DNA of 35,024 nucleotides, taken from the NCBI RefSeq assembly GCF_002027555.1, contig NZ_MXAP01000075.1:1-35024 (forward strand), in the 5' to 3' direction. This DNA comes from Moraxella equi. Lineage in GTDB: Bacteria; Pseudomonadota; Gammaproteobacteria; Pseudomonadales; Moraxellaceae. This document shows, piece by piece, positions 9,231 to 17,826 of the stretch. The position numbers and the translations under genes were made by a program. The notes beneath the pieces are model-generated. The model was not told the origin of the DNA and did not search any database. It saw nothing but the letters and a program-made list of their open reading frames with translations. Positions within the stretch are counted from its first letter, which is position 1, and each line of letters starts with the position of its first letter.

Positions 9231-10349
9231 ATGAGCCATCACAGCCCCATCAAACGCCGTCCCACTCGCCAAATCATGGTTGGCAATGTCGCCATCGGTG
9301 GCAACGCTCCCATCAGCGTACAGAGCATGACCAATACCAACACTTGCGATGTTGATGCCACAGTCGTCCAGATACAACGCTGTGTGGACGCAGGGGCGGA
9401 CTTGATGCGAGTATCCACGCCCACCATGGAGGCCGTGGAGGCATTTGCCCAAATCAAAAAACAGGTAAACATTCCGCTCATTGCCGACATTCATTTTGAT
9501 TATAAAATCGCCCTAGCGGTGGCGGACGCAGGAGCGGACTGCTTGCGTATCAACCCTGGTAATATCGGCAATGACCAAAAGGTGCGTGAAGTGGTCGCTT
9601 GTGCTCGCCATCATAACGTGCCTATTCGTATCGGGGTCAATGCAGGTTCGCTTGAAAAAGATTTGCAAAAAAAATATGGCGAACCGACAGGTCAAGCCAT
9701 GTTGGAGTCGGCATTACGCCATATTGATATTTTAGAAAAACTAAACTTTCAAGACTACAAAATCTCAGTCAAGGCGTCTAACGTTTTTTTGACCCTAGAT
9801 GCTTATCGGCTTATCTCGGCAAAGGTAGATTGCCCGTTGCATTTGGGCGTTACTGAGGCTGGTGTGTATCGTACAGGCACGGTCAAATCCGCCATTGCAC
9901 TAGGTGGGCTTTTGCTTGACGGCATTGGCGACACCATGCGGATATCCTTGGCAAGTCCGCCTGAAGAGGAGATTAAAATCGGTTTTGATATTTTAAAATC
10001 GCTAAACATTCGCTCCAATGGTGTAAACTTTATCGCTTGTCCGTCCTGTAGCCGTCAAGAATTTGACGTGATTAAGGTCATGAACGAGCTAGAATCTCGC
10101 CTAGAAGACATCAGAGAACCGCTTGATTTGTCCGTCATCGGCTGTAAGGTCAATGGACCGGGGGAGGCCAAAGAAGCGACCATTGGCGTGGTGGGGGCAA
10201 GCCCCAATTCGCTTGTGTATAAAATGGGACAAAAAAGCCATTTGATTGATACCAAAAATCTGGTGGATGAAATAGAACAAATGGTGCGTGAAAAAGCCAA
10301 AGAGTTGGCGGACAAGCGAGCCAATGAGATTATTAGAGTGGCTCAATAA
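9231..10349 (+). CDS. ispG: 4-hydroxy-3-methylbut-2-enyl diphosphate synthase
   Basis: Iron-sulfur enzyme of the MEP isoprenoid pathway, turning MEcPP into HMBPP. The 372-residue protein has the 4Fe-4S ligands CPSC (C270, C273) and GCKVNGPGE (C305, with E312 as the fourth ligand position), and the N-terminal TIM-barrel strands typical of the short bacterial form without the insert found in plants. The start lies ten bases after the rodZ stop. In related genomes hisS follows directly; here about 2.1 kb with two lipoprotein genes is interposed. Confidence 0.96.
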   Translation: MSHHSPIKRRPTRQIMVGNVAIGGNAPISVQSMTNTNTCDVDATVVQIQRCVDAGADLMRVSTPTMEAVEAFAQIKKQVNIPLIADIHFDYKIALAVADAGADCLRINPGNIGNDQKVREVVACARHHNVPIRIGVNAGSLEKDLQKKYGEPTGQAMLESALRHIDILEKLNFQDYKISVKASNVFLTLDAYRLISAKVDCPLHLGVTEAGVYRTGTVKSAIALGGLLLDGIGDTMRISLASPPEEEIKIGFDILKSLNIRSNGVNFIACPSCSRQEFDVIKVMNELESRLEDIREPLDLSVIGCKVNGPGEAKEATIGVVGASPNSLVYKMGQKSHLIDTKNLVDEIEQMVREKAKELADKRANEIIRVAQ

Positions 10350-10484
10350 AATTGTCATTTGGTATTTTAAGGCATGCTTGTATTTTGCATTTGTTAATGA
10401 TGGGTATTCCCCGATACATAAATGCTCTTGCCGACTTTAATAGATTATTTTTTTTAATTTTATGTTTTTATATGAGGTAATGTG

Positions 10485-11156
10485 ATGAAACATACTTTTG
10501 TTTTGGGTCTTCTTATCCTATCATTTGGTATGTATGGTTGTGCCAAAGAAGAAAATTTTGCCGAACAGCCTGCTGTGGAGAGTAACCCCCCGCATGGTGT
10601 CCAAATGGCAGAAAAGTCAAATGAACTATCCTCTTGGATTTTAGATGAGGCAGACATTAGGTTTTATAGCACAAAGACCGATAAGAATGACAATGATATT
10701 GTTGAGGAGGGTGTTTTTAATACCTATTTTGGCTATTTGGATAAGCAAGGTAACCTAAAAATGGAGATAGAGCTTGACAGTGTTGAAACTGACATCTCTA
10801 TCAGAGACCAAAGAATTAAAGAATGGCTTTTTGAGACAGAGAGATTTCCAAAAGTGGAGATTCAATCTCAAATAGATTATGACTGGATAAATACTCTTGG
10901 TGTTCATAAAGAAGTAAGTAAAGTGCAACCACTGACCATTTCTTTTCATGGTAAGACAATACAAACCGAGGCGTCTCTTAAAATCATAAAGTTGGATAAT
11001 AATACAATAAATGTGATGACACAGGAGCCTATTCACTTAAATCTGCTAGAACTTGAAATGATGCAAGGCTTAAATAGCTTAACAGAGGTGATGAATTTAA
11101 AGAGTATTGGTTATTTGGTGCCAGTCAAATTTCAAGGTAATTTTAAGAAACCTTAA
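10485..11156 (+). CDS. YceI-like lipoprotein
   Basis: A 223-residue predicted lipoprotein. Its signal peptide ends MYGC (C19). The mature part has the YceI-type signature: a strand with LDSVETDISIRDQRIKEWLF, then FPKVEIQSQ, then a late hydrophobic strand. YceI proteins are lipocalin-like beta-barrels that bind isoprenoid lipids. Here the similarity is partial, so the function is uncertain. I chose ATG 10485 over the GTG at 10482 because GAGG lies seven bases upstream of it. The gene sits between ispG and hisS with no homologous partner nearby, suggesting insertion. It ends two bases before the left MITE-like repeat. Confidence 0.65.
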   Translation: MKHTFVLGLLILSFGMYGCAKEENFAEQPAVESNPPHGVQMAEKSNELSSWILDEADIRFYSTKTDKNDNDIVEEGVFNTYFGYLDKQGNLKMEIELDSVETDISIRDQRIKEWLFETERFPKVEIQSQIDYDWINTLGVHKEVSKVQPLTISFHGKTIQTEASLKIIKLDNNTINVMTQEPIHLNLLELEMMQGLNSLTEVMNLKSIGYLVPVKFQGNFKKP

Positions 11157-11158
11157 AT

Positions 11159-11280
11159 GATACAGCTAACAAAATTGAATTTTACCACGGAAACTGTTCG
11201 CCCTGAGCTATTTTCCGTCATGGTTCGACAGGCTCACCACGAATGGAAACCGTAGCACTTTTTCATTTTGTAGAGTGTAT
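11159..11280 (+). repeat. MITE-like repeat, left copy (inverted partner at 12332-12466)
   Basis: About 122 bp, beginning GATACAGCTA and ending TTTTTCATTTTGTAGAG. The same sequence, diverged but clearly alignable at both ends, occurs in reverse orientation on the other side of the next gene. Inside are GTTCGCCCTGAGC and a TTCGACAGGCTCACCACGAA segment related to the hairpin at 31346-31388. The two ends of the element are themselves imperfect inverted repeats (both contain ACAAAAT..AA and end ACGG). No coding capacity. Confidence 0.7.
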
Positions 11281-11305
11281 TTATCAAATCATGCATAAAA
11301 TGACT

Positions 11306-11334
11306 TTGCACTTAATTGGTTATATTAATATAAA
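11306..11334 (+). promoter_or_regulatory. Sigma-70 promoter of the substrate-binding lipoprotein gene (predicted)
   Basis: TTGCAC, exactly 17 bp, then TATAAA. It lies inside the repeat-bounded segment, between the left repeat and the gene, so the gene carries its own promoter. Confidence 0.6.
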
Positions 11335-11455
11335 ATCTTAGGCCTTAATAACACCCAAGATAATAACGCAAATCAATCATAAAGATGATTTGTAAATGCT
11401 TATCTCGTATTTGTGTTTGTGTATTTAATGGCTTTTACTTCTTGGAATTTATTTT

Positions 11456-12292
11456 ATGAAAAAAAATATTTTATCATTCATGACAGTTTTATCATGTTCT
11501 TTATTAATGTTTGCTTGCTCAAATTCTGACAATTCATTAAAGAATGATGAAAATAAACAATCAGGTATTAATAGTAATGTTAGTACCACTCAAAAATCAT
11601 CTTTTGATGTTAAAGTTGGTCTTATGTCGTCTTCAACTGGCAATGCACCAGTTATTTTTATTGACGAAAAGGGAGATATTCAGGGTTTTGAGTACGATAT
11701 TTTAAAAGAAATAGATAAACGTTCTGATTATAATTTTCAATATGAATATCAGCCAAGAGATGGCCTTTTCAATCGCATGAATAATAAAGAGATAGATATT
11801 ATCGCAGGTATTGAGATTAGTGAGCAACGAATTCAAAAATATAATATGACCAACTCTTATTTGGATGTTTATCCGATAACTTTGCTAAGTAAAAATCCAA
11901 AAATAAAGAAATTGGAGGATATTGGGAAAAATTCAACAGCTGTTAAAGAAGATTCAATGCAAACCACATTTGCAATTGTCAAAGATTATGAAAATAATTA
12001 TGACGATGCTAACATAGACTATACAGTCAGTGATTGGATTTCTGTACAGACTCTTTTAAGAGATGATGCTCAGATTGCAATTGGCAATTCTGTTGTCATA
12101 CCTTATTTTTATTCAAAATATTCAACAAAAAAAGACCCTTTGTATTTTTCCATTGATTATGACTATCCGCAAGAATCTTATGGATTTTTGATAAACAAAG
12201 AAAATGTGGACATGATGAATGACATAAATAAGCACATTTTAGATATGAAAAGTGATGGCACTTATCAAAAGATATTTAAAAAGTGGTTTTAG
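11456..12292 (+). CDS. Amino-acid-type ABC transporter substrate-binding lipoprotein
   Basis: A 278-residue extracytoplasmic solute-binding protein of the family 3 type (SBP_bac_3). The signal peptide ends MFAC (C21), followed by an Asn/Ser-rich linker. The binding domain runs from about residue 50 with the family pattern (IQGFEYDILKEI, EIDIIAGIEISEQRIQKYNMT, a hinge near KKLEDIG, a C-terminal SDGTYQKIFKKWF). No permease or ATPase gene is adjacent, so it must use a distant transporter or act as a sensor or adhesin. It is clearly more AT-rich than the genes around it and lies between inverted repeats, both signs of transfer. Confidence 0.8.
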   Translation: MKKNILSFMTVLSCSLLMFACSNSDNSLKNDENKQSGINSNVSTTQKSSFDVKVGLMSSSTGNAPVIFIDEKGDIQGFEYDILKEIDKRSDYNFQYEYQPRDGLFNRMNNKEIDIIAGIEISEQRIQKYNMTNSYLDVYPITLLSKNPKIKKLEDIGKNSTAVKEDSMQTTFAIVKDYENNYDDANIDYTVSDWISVQTLLRDDAQIAIGNSVVIPYFYSKYSTKKDPLYFSIDYDYPQESYGFLINKENVDMMNDINKHILDMKSDGTYQKIFKKWF

Positions 12293-12331
12293 TTTTTAAC
12301 TAATAACAAAAATGATGTTAATCTAAATTGA

Positions 12332-12466
12332 GCTACTCTCTGCAAAATGAAAAAGTGCTACGCTTTCTATTCATGGCGAGCTTGTAAAACCATAGAAGAA
12401 ACCGAATTTTTGATAAGCTTAGGGTGAATGGTTTGTGTAGTAAAATTTAATTTTGCTAGCTGTATC
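12332..12466 (-). repeat. MITE-like repeat, right copy (inverted)
   Basis: Reverse complement begins GATACAGCTAGCAAAATT and ends GTAGCACTTTTTCATTTTG, matching the repeat at 11159-11280 in opposite orientation. The middle is more diverged and a little longer than the left copy. The GATACAGCTA ends face outward on both sides, bracketing a ~1.3 kb segment that contains only the substrate-binding lipoprotein gene and its promoter. Confidence 0.7.
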
Positions 12467-12495
12467 TTTTTGATAAAACTGACTTAGGAAAAAAC

Positions 12496-13773
12496 ATGAG
12501 TAAACTTACCGCCATTCGTGGCTTTAATGACATTTTGCCAACCGACACCGCCAAATGGCGAGCGGTGGAGAGTGTTTTGACCCAAGTGCTAGACGGTTAT
12601 GGGTTTAGCCAAATCCGCCTGCCTATGGTGGAGGAGACCGACCTGTTCGCCCGTGGCGTGGGCGAGGCGACCGACATTGTCGAAAAAGAGATGTTTGGCG
12701 TGGTGCATGGCAACCAAAATACAGGCAAAGACGAGAATGGAAAGTCATTTACGCTCCGCCCAGAGGGGACAGCAGGGTGCGTGCGTGCGGTGGTGGAGCA
12801 TAATCTGACACGTGGCGACACGCCAAAACTGTGGTACATGGGGGCGATGTTCCGTTATGAGCGTCCGCAAAAGGGACGCTATCGCCAGTTTACTCAACTT
12901 GGGGTAGAGAGCATTGGCTCGCCCCTGCCTGACGCTGATGCCGAGCTGATTGCGATGACGGCGATGATGTACAAACGCCTTGGCATTTTTGACCATGTAA
13001 CGCTGCAGCTAAACACACTGGGCGAGGCTCATGAGCGTATCGCTTATAAGACGGCGTTGGTTGAGTATCTGACCACTCATTTTGACGGGCTAGATGACGA
13101 CAGCCAACGCCGTGTCAGCACCAATCCTTTGCGAGTGCTTGACAGCAAAGATGAGCAGACGCAGGCGATTTTGCTCGGGGCTCCGAAGTTGTCCGACTTT
13201 TTGGGCGATGAGAGCCGTTTGCATTTTGAGCAGGTGCAAAACTACCTGCACACGCTTGGCATTGATTTTGAGATTAACGAAAAGCTCGTGCGTGGGCTTG
13301 ACTACTATAACAAAACCGTTTTTGAATGGGTAACGGACAAATTAGGCTCACAGGCGACCGTGTGTGGTGGTGGGCGTTATGACGGGCTTGTCGGTATTGT
13401 CAGGGGTAAGCCTGAGCAGAGTGAGCCTGCGGTTGGCTTTGCCATGGGGCTTGAACGCTTGATGTTACTTATGGAAACTGTCAATCCGATTGCCGATACT
13501 GCCGACTGTGATGTGTTTGTCGTGGCAAACGAAAGTGTGTATATGAATGCCGTGCTATATGCCAATGAGCTACGCACCTACCGCCCAACTATGCGTGTCA
13601 AAATGGCGTCCGCCACCAGCCTAAAATCGCAAATGAAAAAGGCGGACAAGTCGGGGGCGAAATTTACCGTGATTGTCGGTGATGATGAAGTTGCCAATCA
13701 AACCGTGTCGGTCAAAAATATGGCGACAGGGGAGCAGACAAATCGTGCGATGACGGATTTTGATTTTGAGTAA
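12496..13773 (+). CDS. hisS: Histidyl-tRNA synthetase
   Basis: Class II aminoacyl-tRNA synthetase charging tRNA-His. The 425-residue length is typical. Motif 2 region is seen as [13 protein letters not shown] followed by [19 protein letters not shown]. The histidine-specific [14 protein letters not shown] segment and motif 3 (GGGRYDGL, then GFAMGLERL) follow, with a C-terminal anticodon-binding domain. ATG 12496 is preceded by AGGAAAAAAC. It belongs to the ispG-hisS-yfgM-bamB-der block, here reached only after the inserted lipoprotein genes, so it probably relies on a promoter within or after the right repeat. Confidence 0.97.
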   Translation: MSKLTAIRGFNDILPTDTAKWRAVESVLTQVLDGYGFSQIRLPMVEETDLFARGVGEATDIVEKEMFGVVHGNQNTGKDENGKSFTLRPEGTAGCVRAVVEHNLTRGDTPKLWYMGAMFRYERPQKGRYRQFTQLGVESIGSPLPDADAELIAMTAMMYKRLGIFDHVTLQLNTLGEAHERIAYKTALVEYLTTHFDGLDDDSQRRVSTNPLRVLDSKDEQTQAILLGAPKLSDFLGDESRLHFEQVQNYLHTLGIDFEINEKLVRGLDYYNKTVFEWVTDKLGSQATVCGGGRYDGLVGIVRGKPEQSEPAVGFAMGLERLMLLMETVNPIADTADCDVFVVANESVYMNAVLYANELRTYRPTMRVKMASATSLKSQMKKADKSGAKFTVIVGDDEVANQTVSVKNMATGEQTNRAMTDFDFE

Positions 13774-13880
13774 GATTGTCGGTGTTATAAAAGTTTAATG
13801 GCTTGGTTGATGAATTAGCCGTGTTTAAATCATTGATAAAACTAGATTTAACATTAAAAAGCATTTTTAAGAGTTAGCAG

Positions 13881-14684
13881 ATGAGCGATGAACTGATAGT
13901 AAATGACAAACAAGCCATGTCCGCCCTAAAACAGCACGGCAACAAAATCGTGTGGGCGGTGATTTTGGTATTGGCAGGATATTTTGGCTGGGATTTTTAT
14001 CAAAAAAACTACGCCAAAATTGACACCGTGGCAGCCGATAGCTACACGCTAATCACCGAGAAAAATGATGCATTTGTCCATCAAGTTGACAAAGAAGCAT
14101 TAGGCAGGGACCAACAGGCTTTGTTTGCGGATATTGATAAGCTGGTGGCGAACCATGGCAAGACCGCTTATGCGTGGCAGGCTCTCATGATAAAGGCACG
14201 CCATCAGTCAGATGGTGGTCAGCACACCGAGGCGGCGGCAACCCTAAAACAGGCAAGTCAGATAAACTTGGATGATGAGGGGCTGAATGCAATCACTCAG
14301 CTAAGACTGGGGCAGTCGCTATTGGCGGCGGGTAATGCTGATGAGGCTTTGACGGTGGTCAATGGTGAGTTTCCTAAGGCGTTCGAGAGTTCAAAGCAAG
14401 AATTACTGGGCGATATTTACGTCTTAAAAAATGAGGATGAGAATGCCAAGCAAGCCTATCAGCTGGCGTGGGATGGACTGACTGAGCGTGGCGAGAGTCG
14501 ATCACTACTTAGCCTAAAAATGCAAGCATTGGGCATGACCCCAACGCCCATCACGCCCAAACACCAAGTAGTGGCAACGCCAGTCCAAGATGATTCGGAC
14601 GTGACAAGTGCCAATGCCCAAACAGTGGGTGCAAATGATATACTGTCAAATGAGAATGAGACAGTACAGGGTGGCGGCGAGTGA
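13881..14684 (+). CDS. YfgM-like tetratricopeptide membrane protein
   Basis: A 267-residue inner-membrane protein with one N-terminal transmembrane helix (about residues 22-40, IVWAVILVLAGYFGWDFY) and a periplasmic TPR-like region. This is the YfgM layout (N-in, ancillary SecYEG translocon subunit that works with PpiD and periplasmic chaperones). The C-terminal ~50 residues are low-complexity and rich in Thr, Pro, Asp and Asn. Location between hisS and bamB is the normal position of yfgM. The TPR region is diverged, so the call rests on topology and synteny as much as on sequence. Confidence 0.82.
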   Translation: MSDELIVNDKQAMSALKQHGNKIVWAVILVLAGYFGWDFYQKNYAKIDTVAADSYTLITEKNDAFVHQVDKEALGRDQQALFADIDKLVANHGKTAYAWQALMIKARHQSDGGQHTEAAATLKQASQINLDDEGLNAITQLRLGQSLLAAGNADEALTVVNGEFPKAFESSKQELLGDIYVLKNEDENAKQAYQLAWDGLTERGESRSLLSLKMQALGMTPTPITPKHQVVATPVQDDSDVTSANAQTVGANDILSNENETVQGGGE

Positions 14685-14813
14685 TGACACAAAGTGGCAA
14701 TACAAACACACCATTTATCAACTCATGATAAACAAAATTTTGCTAAAATTAATGCGTTTTAACTGATACACCCAAGAGACTTTAAATTACTGCAAACGCA
14801 ATGATGTTTGGAT

Positions 14814-14879
14814 GTAGGGGCGTGCTGTGCACGCCTTGTGTAGCAATGTTATCAAAGGGTGTGCTCAGCACACCCCTAC
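14814..14879. repeat. Dispersed ~66 bp double-hairpin element, copy B
   Basis: GTAGGGG at the left end and CCCCTAC at the right end. Two internal palindromic arms: GGCGTGCTGTGCACGCC and GGGTGTGCTCAGCACACCC. It lies in the yfgM-bamB gap, so any transcript reading through would carry two strong hairpins. The arm sequence type (GTGC) matches copy C at 23007. Confidence 0.75.
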
Positions 14880-14965
14880 AAACCCGTGGTAGATATCAAG
14901 TTGTTTGGGTGTATATCAACCACAATCAAATCTAAACTAAATACAGAAATCAAATAAGGATTCGT

Positions 14966-16144
14966 ATGAAACACATCACCAAACCTTTGGCTGTGGCAAG
15001 TGTGGCGGTATTGGCACTGACTGCCACAGGTTGCGACCGTTTTAGTCGCAGTAAAACCCCTGAGAACAAACCTGCTAAACTGGTTAAGATTGATAATGAG
15101 GTGGCGGTTTTAAATAAAGTTGCCAGTTTTTCACTACCCCAAGCAGGCGGGCGTTTTAAGGGTACCAATGTCAATAAAAAAGACGTGGCAGACTTGCAAG
15201 TGGCTTCTGTGGGTGGTACACTCATCGCTGCCAGTCGTACGGGCGTGGTCAGTGCCTTTACTGGTAATACTCAGACATGGTCGGTAAATGTTGGCGATGT
15301 CATCAGCAGTGGCGTGGCAACCGATGGTAGGCTTGTGGTGGTTGGCACTCGTTCAGGCAGGGTGGTGGCACTTGACGGAGCGACAGGGAGCGTGGTGTGG
15401 GAGCGAAGTTTGCCCAGCTCGTCACTTGCTCCTGCTCTCATCAGCAGTGGTCGTGTGATGGTCTCTGCCAATGACGGCGTGATTTATGCCCTAAATGCCA
15501 GTGATGGCAGTCAAGTGTGGCAGTTTAGCACCCAAAACCCTGCCGTCAGCGTGCGTGGTGCGGCAACACCCATCAGTCTAGATGCTAACACGGCATTATT
15601 TGGCACGGCAGACGGACGTATTCATGCCATCAACCCACAGGCAGGCACACCGCTGTGGACACGTCGGGTAGGGCGTGCGGTCGGTGGCAGTCAAGTCCAT
15701 CGAATGAGCGATGTCGATGGCACGCCATTGGTGGCAGGTCAATATCTGTATGTGCCAAGTTATAGCGGACAGCTGACTGGGTTTGACATGAGTGCAGGAC
15801 GTACCCTATTTGTTAGTGAGCTTGCCAGTACTAAATCTCCTGCTCTGCTAGGCAGTCAGCTCATTAGTACAAGCATCCATGGCGATGTGGTTGCCTTTAA
15901 TGCGATGACAGGCGATGTTTTGTGGGAGAATAATGAACTCAAATACCGCCGTCTGACCAATCCTGTTGTCATCGGCAGTCATGTGGCGGTGGGCGATTTG
16001 GACGGTGTGGTGCATGTTTTTGATAACACAGGCAGAATCATTAGTCGTACAAATACCAAAGGACAGCTAACCAGTTTGCAAGTGATAGAAAACCGCTTAT
16101 ATACCCAAAGCAGTGAAGGTGTGGTTGCGGTGTGGCAGTTTTAA
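14966..16144 (+). CDS. bamB: Outer membrane protein assembly lipoprotein BamB
   Basis: Subunit of the BAM complex that folds beta-barrel proteins into the outer membrane. The 392-residue product has a lipoprotein signal peptide ending TATGC (C23) and then an eight-bladed PQQ-type beta-propeller. Recurrent blade motifs such as VVALDGATGSVVWE, IYALNASDGSQVWQF, IHAINPQAGTPLWTRR and VVAFNAMTGDVLWE are visible. The length matches the family. It precedes der in most gammaproteobacteria; here the opposite-strand nhaC gene lies between them. A convergent terminator follows. Confidence 0.95.
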   Translation: MKHITKPLAVASVAVLALTATGCDRFSRSKTPENKPAKLVKIDNEVAVLNKVASFSLPQAGGRFKGTNVNKKDVADLQVASVGGTLIAASRTGVVSAFTGNTQTWSVNVGDVISSGVATDGRLVVVGTRSGRVVALDGATGSVVWERSLPSSSLAPALISSGRVMVSANDGVIYALNASDGSQVWQFSTQNPAVSVRGAATPISLDANTALFGTADGRIHAINPQAGTPLWTRRVGRAVGGSQVHRMSDVDGTPLVAGQYLYVPSYSGQLTGFDMSAGRTLFVSELASTKSPALLGSQLISTSIHGDVVAFNAMTGDVLWENNELKYRRLTNPVVIGSHVAVGDLDGVVHVFDNTGRIISRTNTKGQLTSLQVIENRLYTQSSEGVVAVWQF

Positions 16145-16177
16145 TAATTGACTGAAAAGTTGTAAGTCCAAAAAAAT

Positions 16178-16206
16178 AAAAAGCCAATGTATGACATTGG
16201 CTTTTT
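16178..16206. terminator. Bidirectional terminator between bamB and nhaC
   Basis: Perfect 13-bp stem AAAAAGCCAATGT / ACATTGGCTTTTT with an ATG loop. A-tract on one side and T-tract on the other suit both converging genes. The right stem overlaps the last bases of the nhaC stop codon. Confidence 0.9.
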
Positions 16207-17662
16207 ATGTTGGCTTGATGTTGGTTTGTTGGTGGGTCTTAGCTTGCTCTAATTTATCATCAGCCCTTGTAATCGTGATTCCTGTAAACCCAAAAAAGAG
16301 CGTCAAAAATAAACAACCATAACAAAACACTGCATACGGCACATAGTCCAGCACAGGCATGCCAAATACCCCTGTCAAAAACACCCCATACACACCCCAC
16401 GGTACCAGAGGATTGATGACTGTGCCTGAATCTTCTATCGTGCGAGCCAAGTTTTTGGGGTGCAAGCCTAAGCGTTTGAACTCAGGGGCAAAGGTATTGC
16501 CCGATAATAATAGGCTCAAATACTGCTCACCCACCAAAAAATTGACCCCAAATGCCGTCAAAGACGCTGTCAATACCGCACGACTGGCACGAGTCAAAAG
16601 ATGACGAATGGCGGACAACAAAGCAGGCAACACCCCCAAAGCGTGCAAGAGTCCGCCCAAGCTCAATGCCAAAATCACAAGAAGCTGGCTAAAAAACATA
16701 CTTTCCAAACCACCCCTTGACACCAATCGCCCCACATTGCCAAGCTCCAAGCCTTCGGCAGGTTTATACCCTGCAAAAAACCACCCGCCAAGCTCAGCAA
16801 GACTTGGCGAGCTATGGATATAAGTGATGATAAGCGACACGGCAATGGTTGCCGATATGGCATAAATGGCGTTCACTCGCATGACAGCAAGGGCTATCAG
16901 CACGACAAAGGGGATAAGGGCATAGCCATGCACCAAACCACTTGCCACAAGACTATCCTGCAACACCGCCACGTCCGCCAAGTCCGCACCGCCATCGCCT
17001 GATAACACAAAAAACACCACCGCCGAGATAAGCCACGCAAGAATGGTGGTGTACATCATGTTTTTGATGTGGTCAAATAGGTCAATGCCTACGATACTGG
17101 CGGCAATGCTTGTTGTGTCGGACAAAGGCGACATCTTATCGCCAAACAACGCCCCCGAGACCACCGCCCCTGCGACGATGGCAGGATTGGCGTTAAAGGC
17201 TTCGGTCATGCCCAAAAACGCCACGCCCACAGTCGCACAAGTGGTAAATCCACTACCTAATGCCACGCCAATCACACTTGCTAAGATAAAGGCGGACAAA
17301 TAAAACATCTGGGGCGACAAGACATTAAAGCCATAATAAATCAAAGTTGGAATCGCCCCACTCATCATAAGAGCGGACACCAATAGCCCAATGAACGAGA
17401 ACAGATAAATCGCCCCCATGCCTGTGGATACGCCCTTTATCATACGCTCTTGCATATCATCAAAGGCGATACGCCGACTAAACCCAAACATAAGCAGACC
17501 CAATATCACCAAAAGCAAGGACAAATGTGGCACAAAGCCCCATGCTATCATCGTAACGCCCAAAATGATAATGGCACTGATGGCAATCACTATCGCTTGG
17601 GCGTGGCTTAGGGTCAAAAGAGTATCGTCATGATGTGAATGATGAATGTGTTTGTCGGTCAT
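16205..17662 (-). CDS. nhaC: NhaC-family Na+/H+ antiporter
   Basis: Polytopic inner-membrane protein of 485 residues, about eleven to twelve hydrophobic segments, belonging to the NhaC antiporter family (exchange of cytoplasmic Na+ for H+; some relatives exchange malate/lactate). Family-type segments include GVALGSGFTTCATVGVAFLG, GALFGDKMSPLSDTTSIAASIVG and EDSGTVINPLVPWG. The frame extends 32 residues further upstream, but ATG 17662 with AGGAG six bases before it gives the better start and a His-rich cytoplasmic N-terminus. The gene lies opposite to the bamB-der block it interrupts. Substrate specificity is not provable from sequence. Confidence 0.85.
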   Translation of the reverse strand: MTDKHIHHSHHDDTLLTLSHAQAIVIAISAIIILGVTMIAWGFVPHLSLLLVILGLLMFGFSRRIAFDDMQERMIKGVSTGMGAIYLFSFIGLLVSALMMSGAIPTLIYYGFNVLSPQMFYLSAFILASVIGVALGSGFTTCATVGVAFLGMTEAFNANPAIVAGAVVSGALFGDKMSPLSDTTSIAASIVGIDLFDHIKNMMYTTILAWLISAVVFFVLSGDGGADLADVAVLQDSLVASGLVHGYALIPFVVLIALAVMRVNAIYAISATIAVSLIITYIHSSPSLAELGGWFFAGYKPAEGLELGNVGRLVSRGGLESMFFSQLLVILALSLGGLLHALGVLPALLSAIRHLLTRASRAVLTASLTAFGVNFLVGEQYLSLLLSGNTFAPEFKRLGLHPKNLARTIEDSGTVINPLVPWGVYGVFLTGVFGMPVLDYVPYAVFCYGCLFLTLFFGFTGITITRADDKLEQAKTHQQTNIKPT

Positions 17663-17691
17663 TTTTGCTCCTTTAATGTCTCTAAATGGCT

Positions 17692-17697
17692 TATTAT
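17692..17697 (-). promoter_or_regulatory. -10 box upstream of nhaC (predicted)
   Basis: Reads TATAAT on the minus strand, 30 bases before the nhaC start. The -35 region is poor. Confidence 0.4.
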
Positions 17698-17783
17698 ACC
17701 TTATTGATCGCCATTCGTATATGTAGTGATGTTCTTTGTTTGGCGTAAGCAAAATCAATAAATACCATACCCTCTCAATTTTA

Positions 17784-17792
17784 TGTTAAAAT
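17784..17792 (+). promoter_or_regulatory. Extended -10 promoter of der (predicted)
   Basis: TG, one base, then TAAAAT, about 35 bases upstream of the der ATG. It lies in the 164-bp divergent nhaC/der gap, so der probably no longer depends on the upstream bamB promoter. Confidence 0.4.
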
Positions 17793-17826
17793 AGTAAGTT
17801 TTATAAAATAACAATCCGAGAACACC

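Noticed and set aside
11221..11245. GGTTCGA resembling a tRNA T-loop
   Set aside because: No acceptor stem, anticodon arm or CCA surrounds it. It belongs to the MITE-like repeat.
17663..17758. Upstream extension of NhaC by 32 residues
   Set aside because: The extension covers the likely -10 box and the AGGAG site of the ATG at 17662 and has no membrane or family features.
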